A DNA stretch of 64,000 nucleotides, from positions 3,892,449 to 3,956,448 of the forward strand of contig CP030158.1 in the NCBI GenBank assembly GCA_003285105.1. Reading direction: 5' to 3'. The stretch is from Roseithermus sacchariphilus (GTDB taxonomy: Bacteria > Bacteroidota > Rhodothermia > Rhodothermales > MEBIC09517). This document shows positions 33,701 to 41,228 of the stretch, piece after piece. The notes beneath the pieces are model-generated. The model worked only from the letters and a program-made list of their open reading frames with translations, had not been told where the DNA came from and did not search any database. The number at the start of each line of letters is the position of its first letter. The stretch's first letter is position 1. The position numbers and the translations under genes are program-made.

Positions 33701-35020
33701 GAGGGCGCGGAGGCGGGGCTGGCTGGGGGCAGCCAGCCGGAACTGCCCCTCGTCCCGGTACTTGACGTACTCGTCGGGCAAGCCCAGAGCGTGACCGAAC
33801 TCGTGTACGGCAGCCCCGTAGCGCACCTCCTGCCCGAAGAAGTCGGCGGCCTGCTCGCCCGTGTGGTAGCCGAAGTACAGCCGCACCGCCCGGGCATCTT
33901 CCGGCGCCGCGTCTTCCGGTGCCGCGTCGGCCCCGGCCACGACGGGCGGCTCCTCCACGACGAGGTCGGCCGGCAGTCTCTGCCGCAGCACGGTGGCGAC
34001 GGCGTCGGCGCGCCGCTGCTCCAGCGGCGGATCGCCACCCGGGTCCTCATCCGCCGCCCGGGAGCCGACGACGAACACCTTCAGGGTGACGGCCCGGTTG
34101 CGCGTCTGCACGTCCTCGGCGACCCGCCGCAGCACGTCGGCCACGGGAGCCGGCAGGACATCGGATCCCGGACCGAACGCCACCGCCAGCATCGGGGCAT
34201 CCTGCATGGTGAAGCGCCGCACCGACAGCGCCGGCTCGTGCGGCGGGACCAGCGGCGGCGCCCCCGCGCCGTCCTCGTCCCCGGCCAGCGCCGTCGACAG
34301 ATGGCGCAACTCACCGTTCAGCACCGCCCCGGACAGCGCGGGCCCGTGCGTCTCGTCGAACGCTGCCTCGAACAGCACCACGTTGGCCGCCCGGGAGCCT
34401 TCCCGCAGGCTCAGGTGCGACTGATTGCGCCCCTTCTTGAGAATCACCAGGAAATGTGCTCCGGACGCCTCGAAGCGACGCAGCACCTCCGGCGGGCCAT
34501 CCTCGAGCGTCTCCATCCCGGAAACCGGCAGGGTGGCCTGCCCCACGACGTCGATCAGGAAGCGGACATCGAACGAACGCCCCGGACCGGTAAGCCGGTA
34601 CCGGTTGGACCAGGTGCGCGTGCAGCGCTCGGCGAAGGCCCGGGCATACGCCCCCATGGACTGGCGGAACGGCTCTTTGCGATCCACCTCCATGACGAAG
34701 AAGGCTTTTACGACGACCTTCACCACTCCGGCAGCAGGATCGAACTCGAGCCCGAAACGGCCGAGGGTGGTACTCGGCACGTAATGCAGGAGCTTGTACT
34801 TATGCGGAATAGCCGGTGCCTGGATTCTGTTGCGCCCACCCAGCCCGATGGGCACGCGCCGGCGCGGGGCTGCGGCTCCGGCCCCGCCGGGTGCCGCCCC
34901 CCCGCCCTGATCCACCTTCTCGAACTGCGTGGGCGTCTCCGCTCCGCACGACGTACAGTGCGTCGGGCGGTGGCGGTGCTCTTCACGATGGCCGCAGGAT
35001 CTGCATTGCCAGGTGCTCAT
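30776..35020 (-). CDS. Giant T6SS-linked protein: zinc ribbon, OmpA-like region and zincin metalloprotease motif
   Basis: 1414 residues, no signal peptide. A zinc ribbon opens it (Cys6, Cys9, Cys22, Cys25 in CRSCG and CTSCG). After a glycine linker comes an OmpA-like region around 290-370, with AFGPGSDVLPAPVADVL, VFVVGSRA and LEQRRADAVATVLRQ matching the peptidoglycan-binding fold. A zincin motif, HEFGHALGLPDEY, lies at 406-418: His406, Glu407 and His410 with a downstream Asp-Glu-Tyr. The C-terminal 900 residues look beta-rich with Ig-like and jelly-roll-like stretches and no named toxin domain. It is 29 bp from the LysM-adaptor gene on the same strand. Absence of a leader plus cargo context suggests a T6SS-delivered peptidase. 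The ATG at 35020 is chosen; a TTG two codons upstream is less likely. Confidence 0.7.
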   Translation of the reverse strand: MSTWQCRSCGHREEHRHRPTHCTSCGAETPTQFEKVDQGGGAAPGGAGAAAPRRRVPIGLGGRNRIQAPAIPHKYKLLHYVPSTTLGRFGLEFDPAAGVVKVVVKAFFVMEVDRKEPFRQSMGAYARAFAERCTRTWSNRYRLTGPGRSFDVRFLIDVVGQATLPVSGMETLEDGPPEVLRRFEASGAHFLVILKKGRNQSHLSLREGSRAANVVLFEAAFDETHGPALSGAVLNGELRHLSTALAGDEDGAGAPPLVPPHEPALSVRRFTMQDAPMLAVAFGPGSDVLPAPVADVLRRVAEDVQTRNRAVTLKVFVVGSRAADEDPGGDPPLEQRRADAVATVLRQRLPADLVVEEPPVVAGADAAPEDAAPEDARAVRLYFGYHTGEQAADFFGQEVRYGAAVHEFGHALGLPDEYVKYRDEGQFRLAAPSQPRLRALCAAEGVPDWPPLPDEGERHAADLMNAGENFHKRYYLTILEAVRTVVGLRQGGPDPARYQIGDPPDLAGPMPPLREDADFAPLAEAVQAGVALLDQGITDVQRIKDAMQQRLQHHHLPERYIRVLQANDGTEAADIPDENTRLLLAVGSEAGGTRLHVASCGQARRIQPVVEMPDAYRADAGTVLLHPPANPVRQAVRLRSTGLFEGHGTLSCSDPGVRFFLQQEGGGALDLGGHAFSAADLARGTTVYAEGDLTDATLRLRLHSATSLVQDAAVQLTVQQPPAPYLDVYSVSVDPNEPPQLLDASDRADFGAVIPLKAGREGLRFRVDVVRPAGFNARLKVRLGRPIRETRRILGDAHKSPLGLYAARQGGREKGTNVSVRQDGEKTYYREFELPRNAFANGDRYTLWVQGERLSLAPQDATIQLISVPRRAGRRVVPAEHDACTATVVSFTDLHAQLPVTPSLTPRILADDSPPAPPPCQAFRAGDLSDAAGVYASRNFDDNPPFVLVRGSVAPEQPALMRVTMQPMMVPMQWHIRRAEDDHADLTQASALDETAPLECLDRVQHQGDAATRPREERGFKIPIDGVGSFHLCLTVGKSTLAMANMVLAGVEAVDGGDVQPQVALVDAHKQAILLQGFTPQGILKIRTGDLPFPDPAGALDHVRAHACAVLAGRLRVTGGGPDKRRGADRVCAGWIQNKTHTAIRGTYTNMAEVPDGAPRHAEVLFVRNQREAHLLRINEPGAVQPIADWYFRQQDGHEPDPLGPPGPLLDTGRNATLGGASATLGTTHLVRREVDGGIELDAFGVDCPGTEFHASHPSDRGALLTHAQYEHDFRAYLCVWTTSVRQEGGGWQEQGEANAGAMLFGVAADVAWTIRGAWDVTWPPADFHGRDADGIRALDGWLNRPAVAAYVDFVAHISQPFTRYPSVVPAAGLVEVRPPTPLDTFAWDARLPAAPAADGDGLNVADWAHNGGA

Positions 35021-35049
35021 GAGCAAGGGGGATGGGTGAGCGGACGGAC

Positions 35050-35700
35050 CTACGACCCGTAAACCTCGACGAGCCGGTCGCGCGTGACGGCATCGACCTG
35101 CCCCGTGACTTCGAGCCCTTCGGCCTCCTGAAAAGCCGCCAGCGCCTGCTGCGTCGGCTCATCTAAGGTGCCCGTGCGCGCCAGGCGGTAGCCCAGGTTC
35201 GCCAGCCGCGCCTGCACCCCCGTCACCGTCTCGACGGGATCCAGATGGCCGACGTCGAGCACCCACTCCCAGGTCGCCTCGGGTTGCTCCGGATCGTGCC
35301 AGATGGTCAGGACGGCCTGGTCGGCGATGGCGGGGACCTCCTGCTCGACCAGGCCCGTCGATCCGGTGTTGCCGTGGAAGGTGAGGTTCCCGACCTGCAG
35401 GCGATAGTCCATGTGCGCAAACGGCTCGCCTTCCTCGTCTTCGAGGACGACGTGCACCTGCTCCATGCGGCGCTTCAACTGAAAGCGGTGTCGCTGCTCG
35501 GTGGCAACGGTGACGTACTTCTGCTCCTTGCCGGGGATGAACACCTGATCGCCGACGGCCAGCACATAGGGATTGGAGCGCTTCTGGCGAAGGTAATCGT
35601 TCTGTGCATGCTCGTAGACCGTCTTCCAGTCGGCAAAGCCATAACGTTCGGCGATGCTGGGAATCGACTCGCCTTGCCGGACGGTGTGCCAGTGCGCCAT
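35050..35700 (-). CDS. LysM and peptidoglycan-binding adaptor-like protein
   Basis: 216 residues. A LysM-type domain starts the protein (about 4-56): HTVRQGESIPSIAERYGF and LAVGDQVFIPG. The middle (about 80-140) carries a version of the beta-sandwich module seen in other proteins of this block (VHVVLEDEEGEPFAHMDYRL). The C-terminus is a PG_binding_1 domain (about 155-213): VQARLANLGYRLARTGTLDE followed by ALAAFQEAEGL. There is no signal peptide, so it is cytoplasmic until exported in some other way, as expected for an effector, a cargo adaptor or a spike accessory. It lies 29 bp before the zincin gene. LysM proteins of this kind also occur in contractile phage-tail-like machines, where they bind the tail tube or wall. 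Confidence 0.75.
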   Translation of the reverse strand: MAHWHTVRQGESIPSIAERYGFADWKTVYEHAQNDYLRQKRSNPYVLAVGDQVFIPGKEQKYVTVATEQRHRFQLKRRMEQVHVVLEDEEGEPFAHMDYRLQVGNLTFHGNTGSTGLVEQEVPAIADQAVLTIWHDPEQPEATWEWVLDVGHLDPVETVTGVQARLANLGYRLARTGTLDEPTQQALAAFQEAEGLEVTGQVDAVTRDRLVEVYGS

Positions 35701-35725
35701 GTCAGGATACCGCGATCGGGAAAGG

Positions 35726-36337
35726 TCAGACCTGCGCCCAGTCGGTGGCGTTCAGGTCGGGGAAGGTGATCTCACAGGGGCCGGGGTCGATGCCGCGGAC
35801 GCGGGCACGCCCCTGGCGGTCGAGCCGGCCGGTGATGGCTCTGCCGGAAGCGGTGCGGATCCAGTACGCCTCTCCCCCCACCGGCTCCCCCTTTTCGTCG
35901 ACCAGCTCGATCTCGACCCAGGTGGTCACGACGGATTCCGGCGGCGGGGCCTCCGCCGGGCCGCCGGGGGTCGACTGCTGCGCGGACGAGGTCGCCGCAG
36001 GCTCGCGTCCCGCCGCCGATCCTCCCTCTTCGGCCCCACCGGCCCCGCCCTCGCGCGAGGTCCCGGTTCGCACCCCCCGGACCGCCCGGAAGGACGGCGT
36101 GTACCCGGCACCGGCAATGCGCCCCCCGGCCATCAGCCGGGCCACCTGCCCGAGGACCTCCTGGTCGGTCAGACGGTCCACCCCCCGCAGGCCCATCTCT
36201 TCATCGAGCAATCGCCGCAGGGTCGCCATGTCCTGTGCATCGGCCCGATGCAGGCGGAGATGGGCCAGCGCCTCGGCTTCATCGGGCAAGACGAGCAGGT
36301 CCACCCGCTCAAATCCACCGTACAGGGTGCGGGACAT
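35726..36337 (-). CDS. Small adaptor-module protein of the T6SS block
   Basis: 203 residues. The N-terminal half (about 1-75) is a helical, acidic domain (LLVLPDEAEALAHLRLHRAD) with no family match. A Gly/Ser/Pro-rich linker separates it from a C-terminal module (about 137-203) that starts WVEIELVDEKGEPVGG and ends CEITFPDLNATDW. The same pattern recurs in the PAAR protein, the 311-residue Ig-like protein and the LysM protein of this block. No signal peptide. It is 25 bp from the LysM gene on the same strand. A bridging role between spike or tube and cargo is likely but inferred. The ATG at 36337 (MSRTLYGG) is chosen over an upstream TTG. Confidence 0.6.
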   Translation of the reverse strand: MSRTLYGGFERVDLLVLPDEAEALAHLRLHRADAQDMATLRRLLDEEMGLRGVDRLTDQEVLGQVARLMAGGRIAGAGYTPSFRAVRGVRTGTSREGGAGGAEEGGSAAGREPAATSSAQQSTPGGPAEAPPPESVVTTWVEIELVDEKGEPVGGEAYWIRTASGRAITGRLDRQGRARVRGIDPGPCEITFPDLNATDWAQV

Positions 36338-36476
36338 AGGCAACGCGTCCTTCCGTGGATCCGCACGACCCGCGTGCCCCCGGCAGCGCCGGACCCGTCC
36401 CGGAATGTGAGAGAAACGCCAGAGATGACGAAAGGATGGTACCCATTTCCAGCGCCGGGTGCAACCGCCGCGCCGT

Positions 36477-37151
36477 TCAATCCAGCGGCTGGAAGCTGCG
36501 CATCATGCGCTCGACCTGCGGCCCCAGGGTCTTGCGGGTTTTCCGGGTGAAGGTCGCCGTCAGGATATAGCCCCGGGTGCCGTGCAGGACGTAGATCTGT
36601 TCCTGGTACAGGCGTCGCTCCTCGGCGGGCCACCAGACGAAGATCGCCCGGTAAGCCGGCACGCCGCCGTCGAGGTGGATCGGCTCCCGGAGTAGCAGGC
36701 GGCATCCCTTCAACTGCTCCTCGAGCGCCTGCATCTGCAGATCCGCGAAATCCACGAGCGGCATCTCGGGCAGATCAGCACTCATGGTGACGGTGATGTT
36801 GTGCTGGATGCCGTCGGTTACGGGTCCGGCCAGCACGTGGATCGTCTGATCGCGCCAGTCCTCCCCGATCCCCATCACGAACGTGTGGCCGCGATAGACG
36901 AGCGGCGGCGGAGGCTCCGCCATCCGGGCCGCCGGTGCGCCCGTCGACGGTGCGCCCGTCGCCGGTGCCGGGCGCCCGGGCCCGCGCGGCGCCCCGGCCT
37001 GCGGGGCCGCCTTGCCGTCTTCGGGCGTCGCCTTGCCGCCTTCGGGTCCTGCATCCTCGCCTTCGGGCGGCCCCTTGCTGCCTTCGGGCGGCGGAGACGC
37101 CGGTTTGCGCTCGGCGAGGTGCCGGTAGTATTCGGGGATTTCAGGGGGCAT
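36477..37151 (-). CDS. DUF1795 (DcrB/Eag-like) T6SS chaperone candidate
   Basis: 224 residues. A Pro/Gly/Glu-rich low-complexity N-terminus (repeated PEG/PED units, about 20-75) is followed by a DUF1795-type domain (about 85-224): YRGHTFVMGIGEDWRDQTIHV at the start, then ITVTMSADL, and ending YILTATFTRKT...MMRSFQPLD. There is no signal peptide, unlike periplasmic DcrB lipoproteins. Soluble DUF1795 (Eag) proteins hold the membrane helices of T6SS effectors before secretion. The adjacent gene encodes a 997-residue protein with a hydrophobic helical region, an expected client. The ATG at 37151 is chosen because upstream in-frame starts are only TTG. Confidence 0.7.
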   Translation of the reverse strand: MPPEIPEYYRHLAERKPASPPPEGSKGPPEGEDAGPEGGKATPEDGKAAPQAGAPRGPGRPAPATGAPSTGAPAARMAEPPPPLVYRGHTFVMGIGEDWRDQTIHVLAGPVTDGIQHNITVTMSADLPEMPLVDFADLQMQALEEQLKGCRLLLREPIHLDGGVPAYRAIFVWWPAEERRLYQEQIYVLHGTRGYILTATFTRKTRKTLGPQVERMMRSFQPLD

Positions 37152-37236
37152 GTCGATCACCTGTGCCTGGTCTGCCGGAGGTCCCTGCAAAGCACCCGCA
37201 GGCCGTTTCGCATCGCCTGCCGAACGTCGTTACGGT

Positions 37237-40230
37237 TTAATCTACCGAGGTGCTGTCTTGTATGGAATAGATGCCGGGGCGAACCGTGGAGTTCGTGACG
37301 AAGGCCCCGCTGGCGGGCAGGTAGAGGCCGTGCTCCGGGTCGATGATCAACCGCACCCGCAGCTCATAGTCGACCAGCCGCACGCCGAGGCGTCGGGGCT
37401 CGGCCTGCACGGTGAACGAGGTAACGGCATCTCCCCGTGCCGGCGAGAACGAGACGTAGCTCCCGGAGCCCGGCGCCGGACCCAGCCAGGCGTACTCCCG
37501 GGCACGGGGCCAGACCACCGCCCGGTAGGACTCCCGGGGCGAGGTCTGCCCCTGGGGCATGACGTCCACCTTGACCTCGAAGGCCAGCCCGCCTTCCTGG
37601 TAGGTCGGGTAGACGATCCCGCCGCTGTAGGTGCTGGGGCCGATGTAGGTCTTGAAGCCGGCGATGAGGCGCAGCAGGGCCAGCCGCTGCCGCTGCCACC
37701 GCTCGGGGCTCTCGCGCCGTCCCGAGGCGTACCGCAACGCGGGCCAGGGCTGACCGGCCATCCAGGACTTGCCCGTCTGGTCGTCCCAGTCGCCCTCGCC
37801 GTAGGCCGGCCCGAGGAAGCAATGCCGTGCGAAGAGCTCCAGGTCGTTTTTGCTCCAGACGGCCAGCACGACGGAGCCGAGCAGCATGAACCCGGCGGCG
37901 ATCCAGCCCACGGGGCCGGCCCAGCTCGCCACGGCCGCGCCCGTGAGCAGCGCGGCGCATTCGGCCGCCGCCACGGCGATCACGAGCACACCGGCCACCG
38001 CCTGGATGCCGTGCCCCACGGCCGCCCCTGGATCGCTGGCCTCCCACGCATCGATGGTCTGCATCGACTGGGACACCATCTCGACCCCGCCGAGCACCAG
38101 CCCTACCGGGCCGGCCAGCACCCGCGCCCCGGTCCCCAGAAACTGGTACGCGCGCACCGAGCGCGACGCCACCAGCAACTCGTACTCGTCCGTACTCAAC
38201 GCGCCCACGATGCGCCTCCCTTCCTGGCTGAGGCGTTCGACGAGGTCGCGCTGCGCCGGGTTCATCCGGGCTTTTAGCACTTCACGCGTGTTGCGCGCCA
38301 GGAAGTCGGCCACCTTGATCGGCGTCTCGACGTAATCCCGCATCCGGGCAAATCGGTCGTAGCCGGTTTCGTAGGTGCGGCCCTCTTTGTGATAGTCCTT
38401 CAGGGCGATCAGCAGCGTGAGGGCCTTTTCCAGCTGGCTGACGTGGCCGTAGAGCGTCAGGCGCTCGGACCACGTGTTCAGCCCGGCGCGGCGATGGGCC
38501 AGCCGGTAGTTGGGGCCTTCGGGCAGGATCGACTGGTAATGCTCGATGAGGCCGGCCGAGACATCCAGCGCCAGATCGCGGGCGGCCAGCAGGTCGCTGG
38601 TGCCGAGGGACTGCGTCGGGATGTTGATGTTGCCCAGCTGCGCCCCCATGTCCCGGGCGGGGTGGCGACTCCGGGCGATGGTGCCGGGGGCGAGCGTGGT
38701 GCTGATGGTCAGCAGAATGCCGTCACCGACCCGCCGGGCGGCTTCGGTGGGGCCGCGGATGCCCTCGCCCTCGCGGACGTTGCGGATCGGGATGCGGGCG
38801 GCGGGGCGCAGGGGGTCGTCGGCATCGCCCCCGTCGCCGGTCAGCCAGGCGATGAAGCGCTGGCCTTCCTGGCAGCCCAGGAGGTCCCGCAGCACATGCG
38901 CCCAGTGCACCAGGCCGAGGCTCAGCAGGCGGTCGCCGCCCTCCTGGCAGGCCTGCTCCACGATGCGGTGGGCCAGGCTGTAGCGCAGGAGCATGACCAG
39001 GCGCAGGCCGGCCCGGTTGGTTTCCTCGCCCAGGTACTCCAGCGCCGCCCGGTATCGCCTCGTCCAGGCCTCCGCGATGTTGCTGCCCTCCGCACCGGAG
39101 GGGACGGGCAACGTGTCGTCGGCCACGTCCCAGCTATCCTCCTCCCAGGCGGGGGGATCCTCGGACACCATCCGGCGGCCGATGGCCTGCTGGAGCGTGG
39201 CGGCGACGAACGCCTTGGCCTGCTCATCGGCGTCGCGGACGAGCTTCTGCTGCGCCGCGAGGATCGGGAGGTAGTCGAAGTCGACGAGCTGCGCCGCCCA
39301 GGCGAAGGGATCGACCAGGGGGATGATCTCCACACGGCCCCGCGGCGCCCGCGCAAAGGAGCGCTTGACCGTCGTGGCCCAGGGCTGCAACCCCGCCGGC
39401 GTGGCCCAGTCGATCCCCTCGGGCAGGGCGCCTTCCCGGGCCGAGGCCAGGCGGCGGTCATGATCCGGCGAGGCCAGCAGCAGCCGCAGCGCCTCCGGGC
39501 CGAGCCGCACCGGGGAGAGGAAGAAGTGCCAGGGATGCTGTGTGGGATCGGGAAGCAGGTTGAGGTACCCCTCGAACGGCTGCGCCCCCTCGGACACGTA
39601 CCGCCCCTCGGCCATCTGCGTGTAGACCATCCCCCCGAACTGGACGCCCTCCGGCCCCTCGACGGGCGCGCGGGCGAAGACCTCGCAGTAGTGGTGCAGG
39701 CTCCCCCCTTCCTCCTTCAACACGTAGATCCACTTGTCCCGGATGGGCACCGCCGGCAGCAGGTAGACGCCCTGCCCGCAGGTGGGGCACGACTCGGGCA
39801 GGTCCTGCGGGCGCCCCTGTGCCAGGGCCTTCAGCGCCCCCCACTTCTCGCGGGGCGCCAGGAGGTTCACCATGTCCCGGTTCTCGGCCGTGATGCGGCC
39901 ATGCGTGCGGGCCGAGCAGGACGGGTTGACGCACGTCAGGAGGTAATCCGTGGTGTCGCGGGACTGCCGGCCCGAAACCTGCCCGTAGAAGAGCAGGCGG
40001 TTGTGCGCCTCACGCCAGCGGGCCTGCACGCCCGGCTCCCGATCCAGCGTCCCCTCCCGATCTCCGTCGACGCGTCTGACGTGTTCCTGCCACGTACCGT
40101 TGAACCACCGCGGTGCCCCGTCATAGAGCCGCTCGGCGAACCACACCTGAAACCGGGGCAGCCGATGCTGCACGCTCTGGCCGGAGGTGGCGCGCAGGCG
40201 CGCGGGGCGTTGCGTACGGGTTTCGCTCAT
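37237..40230 (-). CDS. Candidate VasX/BTH_I2691-like pore-forming T6SS effector
   Basis: 997 residues, no signal peptide. The N-terminal third has a zinc-knuckle-like pair of Cys motifs (CVNPSCSA near 87-95, CPTCGQG near 145-150). A strand KWIYVLKEEGGSLHHYCEVF follows, recalling the VasX/BTH_I2691 opening in which an LR.G.vYvy strand precedes a ligand region. The middle (about 250-690) is helical. A hydrophobic segment (about 745-790: AGVLVIAVAAAECAALLTGA, then WIAAGFMLLGSVVLAVW) could insert in a target membrane. The C-terminal 170 residues are beta-rich (ESYRAVVWPRAREYAW). The DUF1795 chaperone-like gene 85 bp downstream fits a membrane-active client. Family assignment is by pattern and moderate. 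Confidence 0.5.
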   Translation of the reverse strand: MSETRTQRPARLRATSGQSVQHRLPRFQVWFAERLYDGAPRWFNGTWQEHVRRVDGDREGTLDREPGVQARWREAHNRLLFYGQVSGRQSRDTTDYLLTCVNPSCSARTHGRITAENRDMVNLLAPREKWGALKALAQGRPQDLPESCPTCGQGVYLLPAVPIRDKWIYVLKEEGGSLHHYCEVFARAPVEGPEGVQFGGMVYTQMAEGRYVSEGAQPFEGYLNLLPDPTQHPWHFFLSPVRLGPEALRLLLASPDHDRRLASAREGALPEGIDWATPAGLQPWATTVKRSFARAPRGRVEIIPLVDPFAWAAQLVDFDYLPILAAQQKLVRDADEQAKAFVAATLQQAIGRRMVSEDPPAWEEDSWDVADDTLPVPSGAEGSNIAEAWTRRYRAALEYLGEETNRAGLRLVMLLRYSLAHRIVEQACQEGGDRLLSLGLVHWAHVLRDLLGCQEGQRFIAWLTGDGGDADDPLRPAARIPIRNVREGEGIRGPTEAARRVGDGILLTISTTLAPGTIARSRHPARDMGAQLGNINIPTQSLGTSDLLAARDLALDVSAGLIEHYQSILPEGPNYRLAHRRAGLNTWSERLTLYGHVSQLEKALTLLIALKDYHKEGRTYETGYDRFARMRDYVETPIKVADFLARNTREVLKARMNPAQRDLVERLSQEGRRIVGALSTDEYELLVASRSVRAYQFLGTGARVLAGPVGLVLGGVEMVSQSMQTIDAWEASDPGAAVGHGIQAVAGVLVIAVAAAECAALLTGAAVASWAGPVGWIAAGFMLLGSVVLAVWSKNDLELFARHCFLGPAYGEGDWDDQTGKSWMAGQPWPALRYASGRRESPERWQRQRLALLRLIAGFKTYIGPSTYSGGIVYPTYQEGGLAFEVKVDVMPQGQTSPRESYRAVVWPRAREYAWLGPAPGSGSYVSFSPARGDAVTSFTVQAEPRRLGVRLVDYELRVRLIIDPEHGLYLPASGAFVTNSTVRPGIYSIQDSTSVD

Positions 40231-40260
40231 GGCTCTCGGGATGAAGCGGCGGGAGACGGG

Positions 40261-41196
40261 CTACGATGAAGCCTCTCCGGAGGCCTGTTCCCCGTCTTCG
40301 GGGTCCGGACTCGGCAGCAGGAAGTCGGTCAGGGGGCCGCCGGCGTCGGCTTCGGACTCCGGGTACTCCACCCACAGCGGGCCGGGCGGCAGATCGTCCG
40401 CCTGCAACCGCCCCTCCGCATCGAGCCGGCCCTCGCGCGTGGAGCCGTCGGCCAGGTGCAGCACGTAGGGGTGCTCGGCGATGGGCGCACCCTGCTCATC
40501 CACCAGACGCACCTCCAGGCGATCCTGGAACGTCAGCTTCTCCGAATCCGCCATGACGCCGTGGACAGACACGCGGAAAAAATACTCGGGCGCCGTGTAA
40601 CCCTGTTCGAGTTCGTCGTCCGTCGGGATGTCGTCCGTATCCTCCACGTACTCGAAGGCCCATTCCGTCTCAACCTTGCCCTTCTGAACGAGGACCGGCA
40701 GCTTCGTGACCAGGTCGTGGGCCCCGTCGGCATCGTGCTCGAAGATGGTGATCTCCGCCTCGGTGCCGTCGGGCGGGCCTTTCACGTCGGCCGTCAGCGT
40801 CAGCAGGTCGCCCCGGCGGGCTTCCTTCGCGCTCCAGCGGGCGTTTTCGATGGTGATGGGCGGCATCAGCAACAGCGCGCCGGACTGCATGGTGAGGCCG
40901 TGACGGGGCAGTTTCACCTCGGCGAACAGGGCCGCCTCAGCCCGGGGCGGCACGAGGATCTGGGCGGCGAGGCGGTTGGCGTAGAGCTTGTCTTTGAAGG
41001 TGCCGTGCGTCTTGCCGCTCTGGTCGGTCAGCTTGATCTCGACGGGGGCGCCGTTGCCCACGTACTGCGTGAACACCATCAGGCCGACGCGGGCCCCGGG
41101 CGCGGCCATCAGCCGCGTCCACATGACGCGCTCCAGCTTCGAGGGCAGTTTGACCTCGGTCGTCTCGTTCGTCTGTCCCTTGTGCGTCTTGGCCAT
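40261..41196 (-). CDS. Ig-like domain and adaptor-module protein
   Basis: 311 residues, acidic, no signal peptide or membrane segment. The first 100 residues form beta strands (VGLMVFTQYVGNGAPVEIKL). The second domain (about 115-220) begins ARWSAKEARRGDLLTLTADV with a PDGTEAEITIFE strand. The same two-domain order, a W-S-K start, an E/A-V-I/T-I strand, then the adaptor module, appears in the C-terminal half of the PAAR protein. The adaptor module (about 225-285) reads LEVRLVDEQGAPIAEHPY then GRLDAEGRLQADDLPPG. So this gene looks like a free-standing paralogue of the PAAR extension. It lies 30 bp upstream of the VasX-like gene and could load it; that is inference. Confidence 0.6.
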   Translation of the reverse strand: MAKTHKGQTNETTEVKLPSKLERVMWTRLMAAPGARVGLMVFTQYVGNGAPVEIKLTDQSGKTHGTFKDKLYANRLAAQILVPPRAEAALFAEVKLPRHGLTMQSGALLLMPPITIENARWSAKEARRGDLLTLTADVKGPPDGTEAEITIFEHDADGAHDLVTKLPVLVQKGKVETEWAFEYVEDTDDIPTDDELEQGYTAPEYFFRVSVHGVMADSEKLTFQDRLEVRLVDEQGAPIAEHPYVLHLADGSTREGRLDAEGRLQADDLPPGPLWVEYPESEADAGGPLTDFLLPSPDPEDGEQASGEASS

Positions 41197-41228
41197 ATCC
41201 TTCCGGCGTTCGCGTGTGCAAGACAGCC

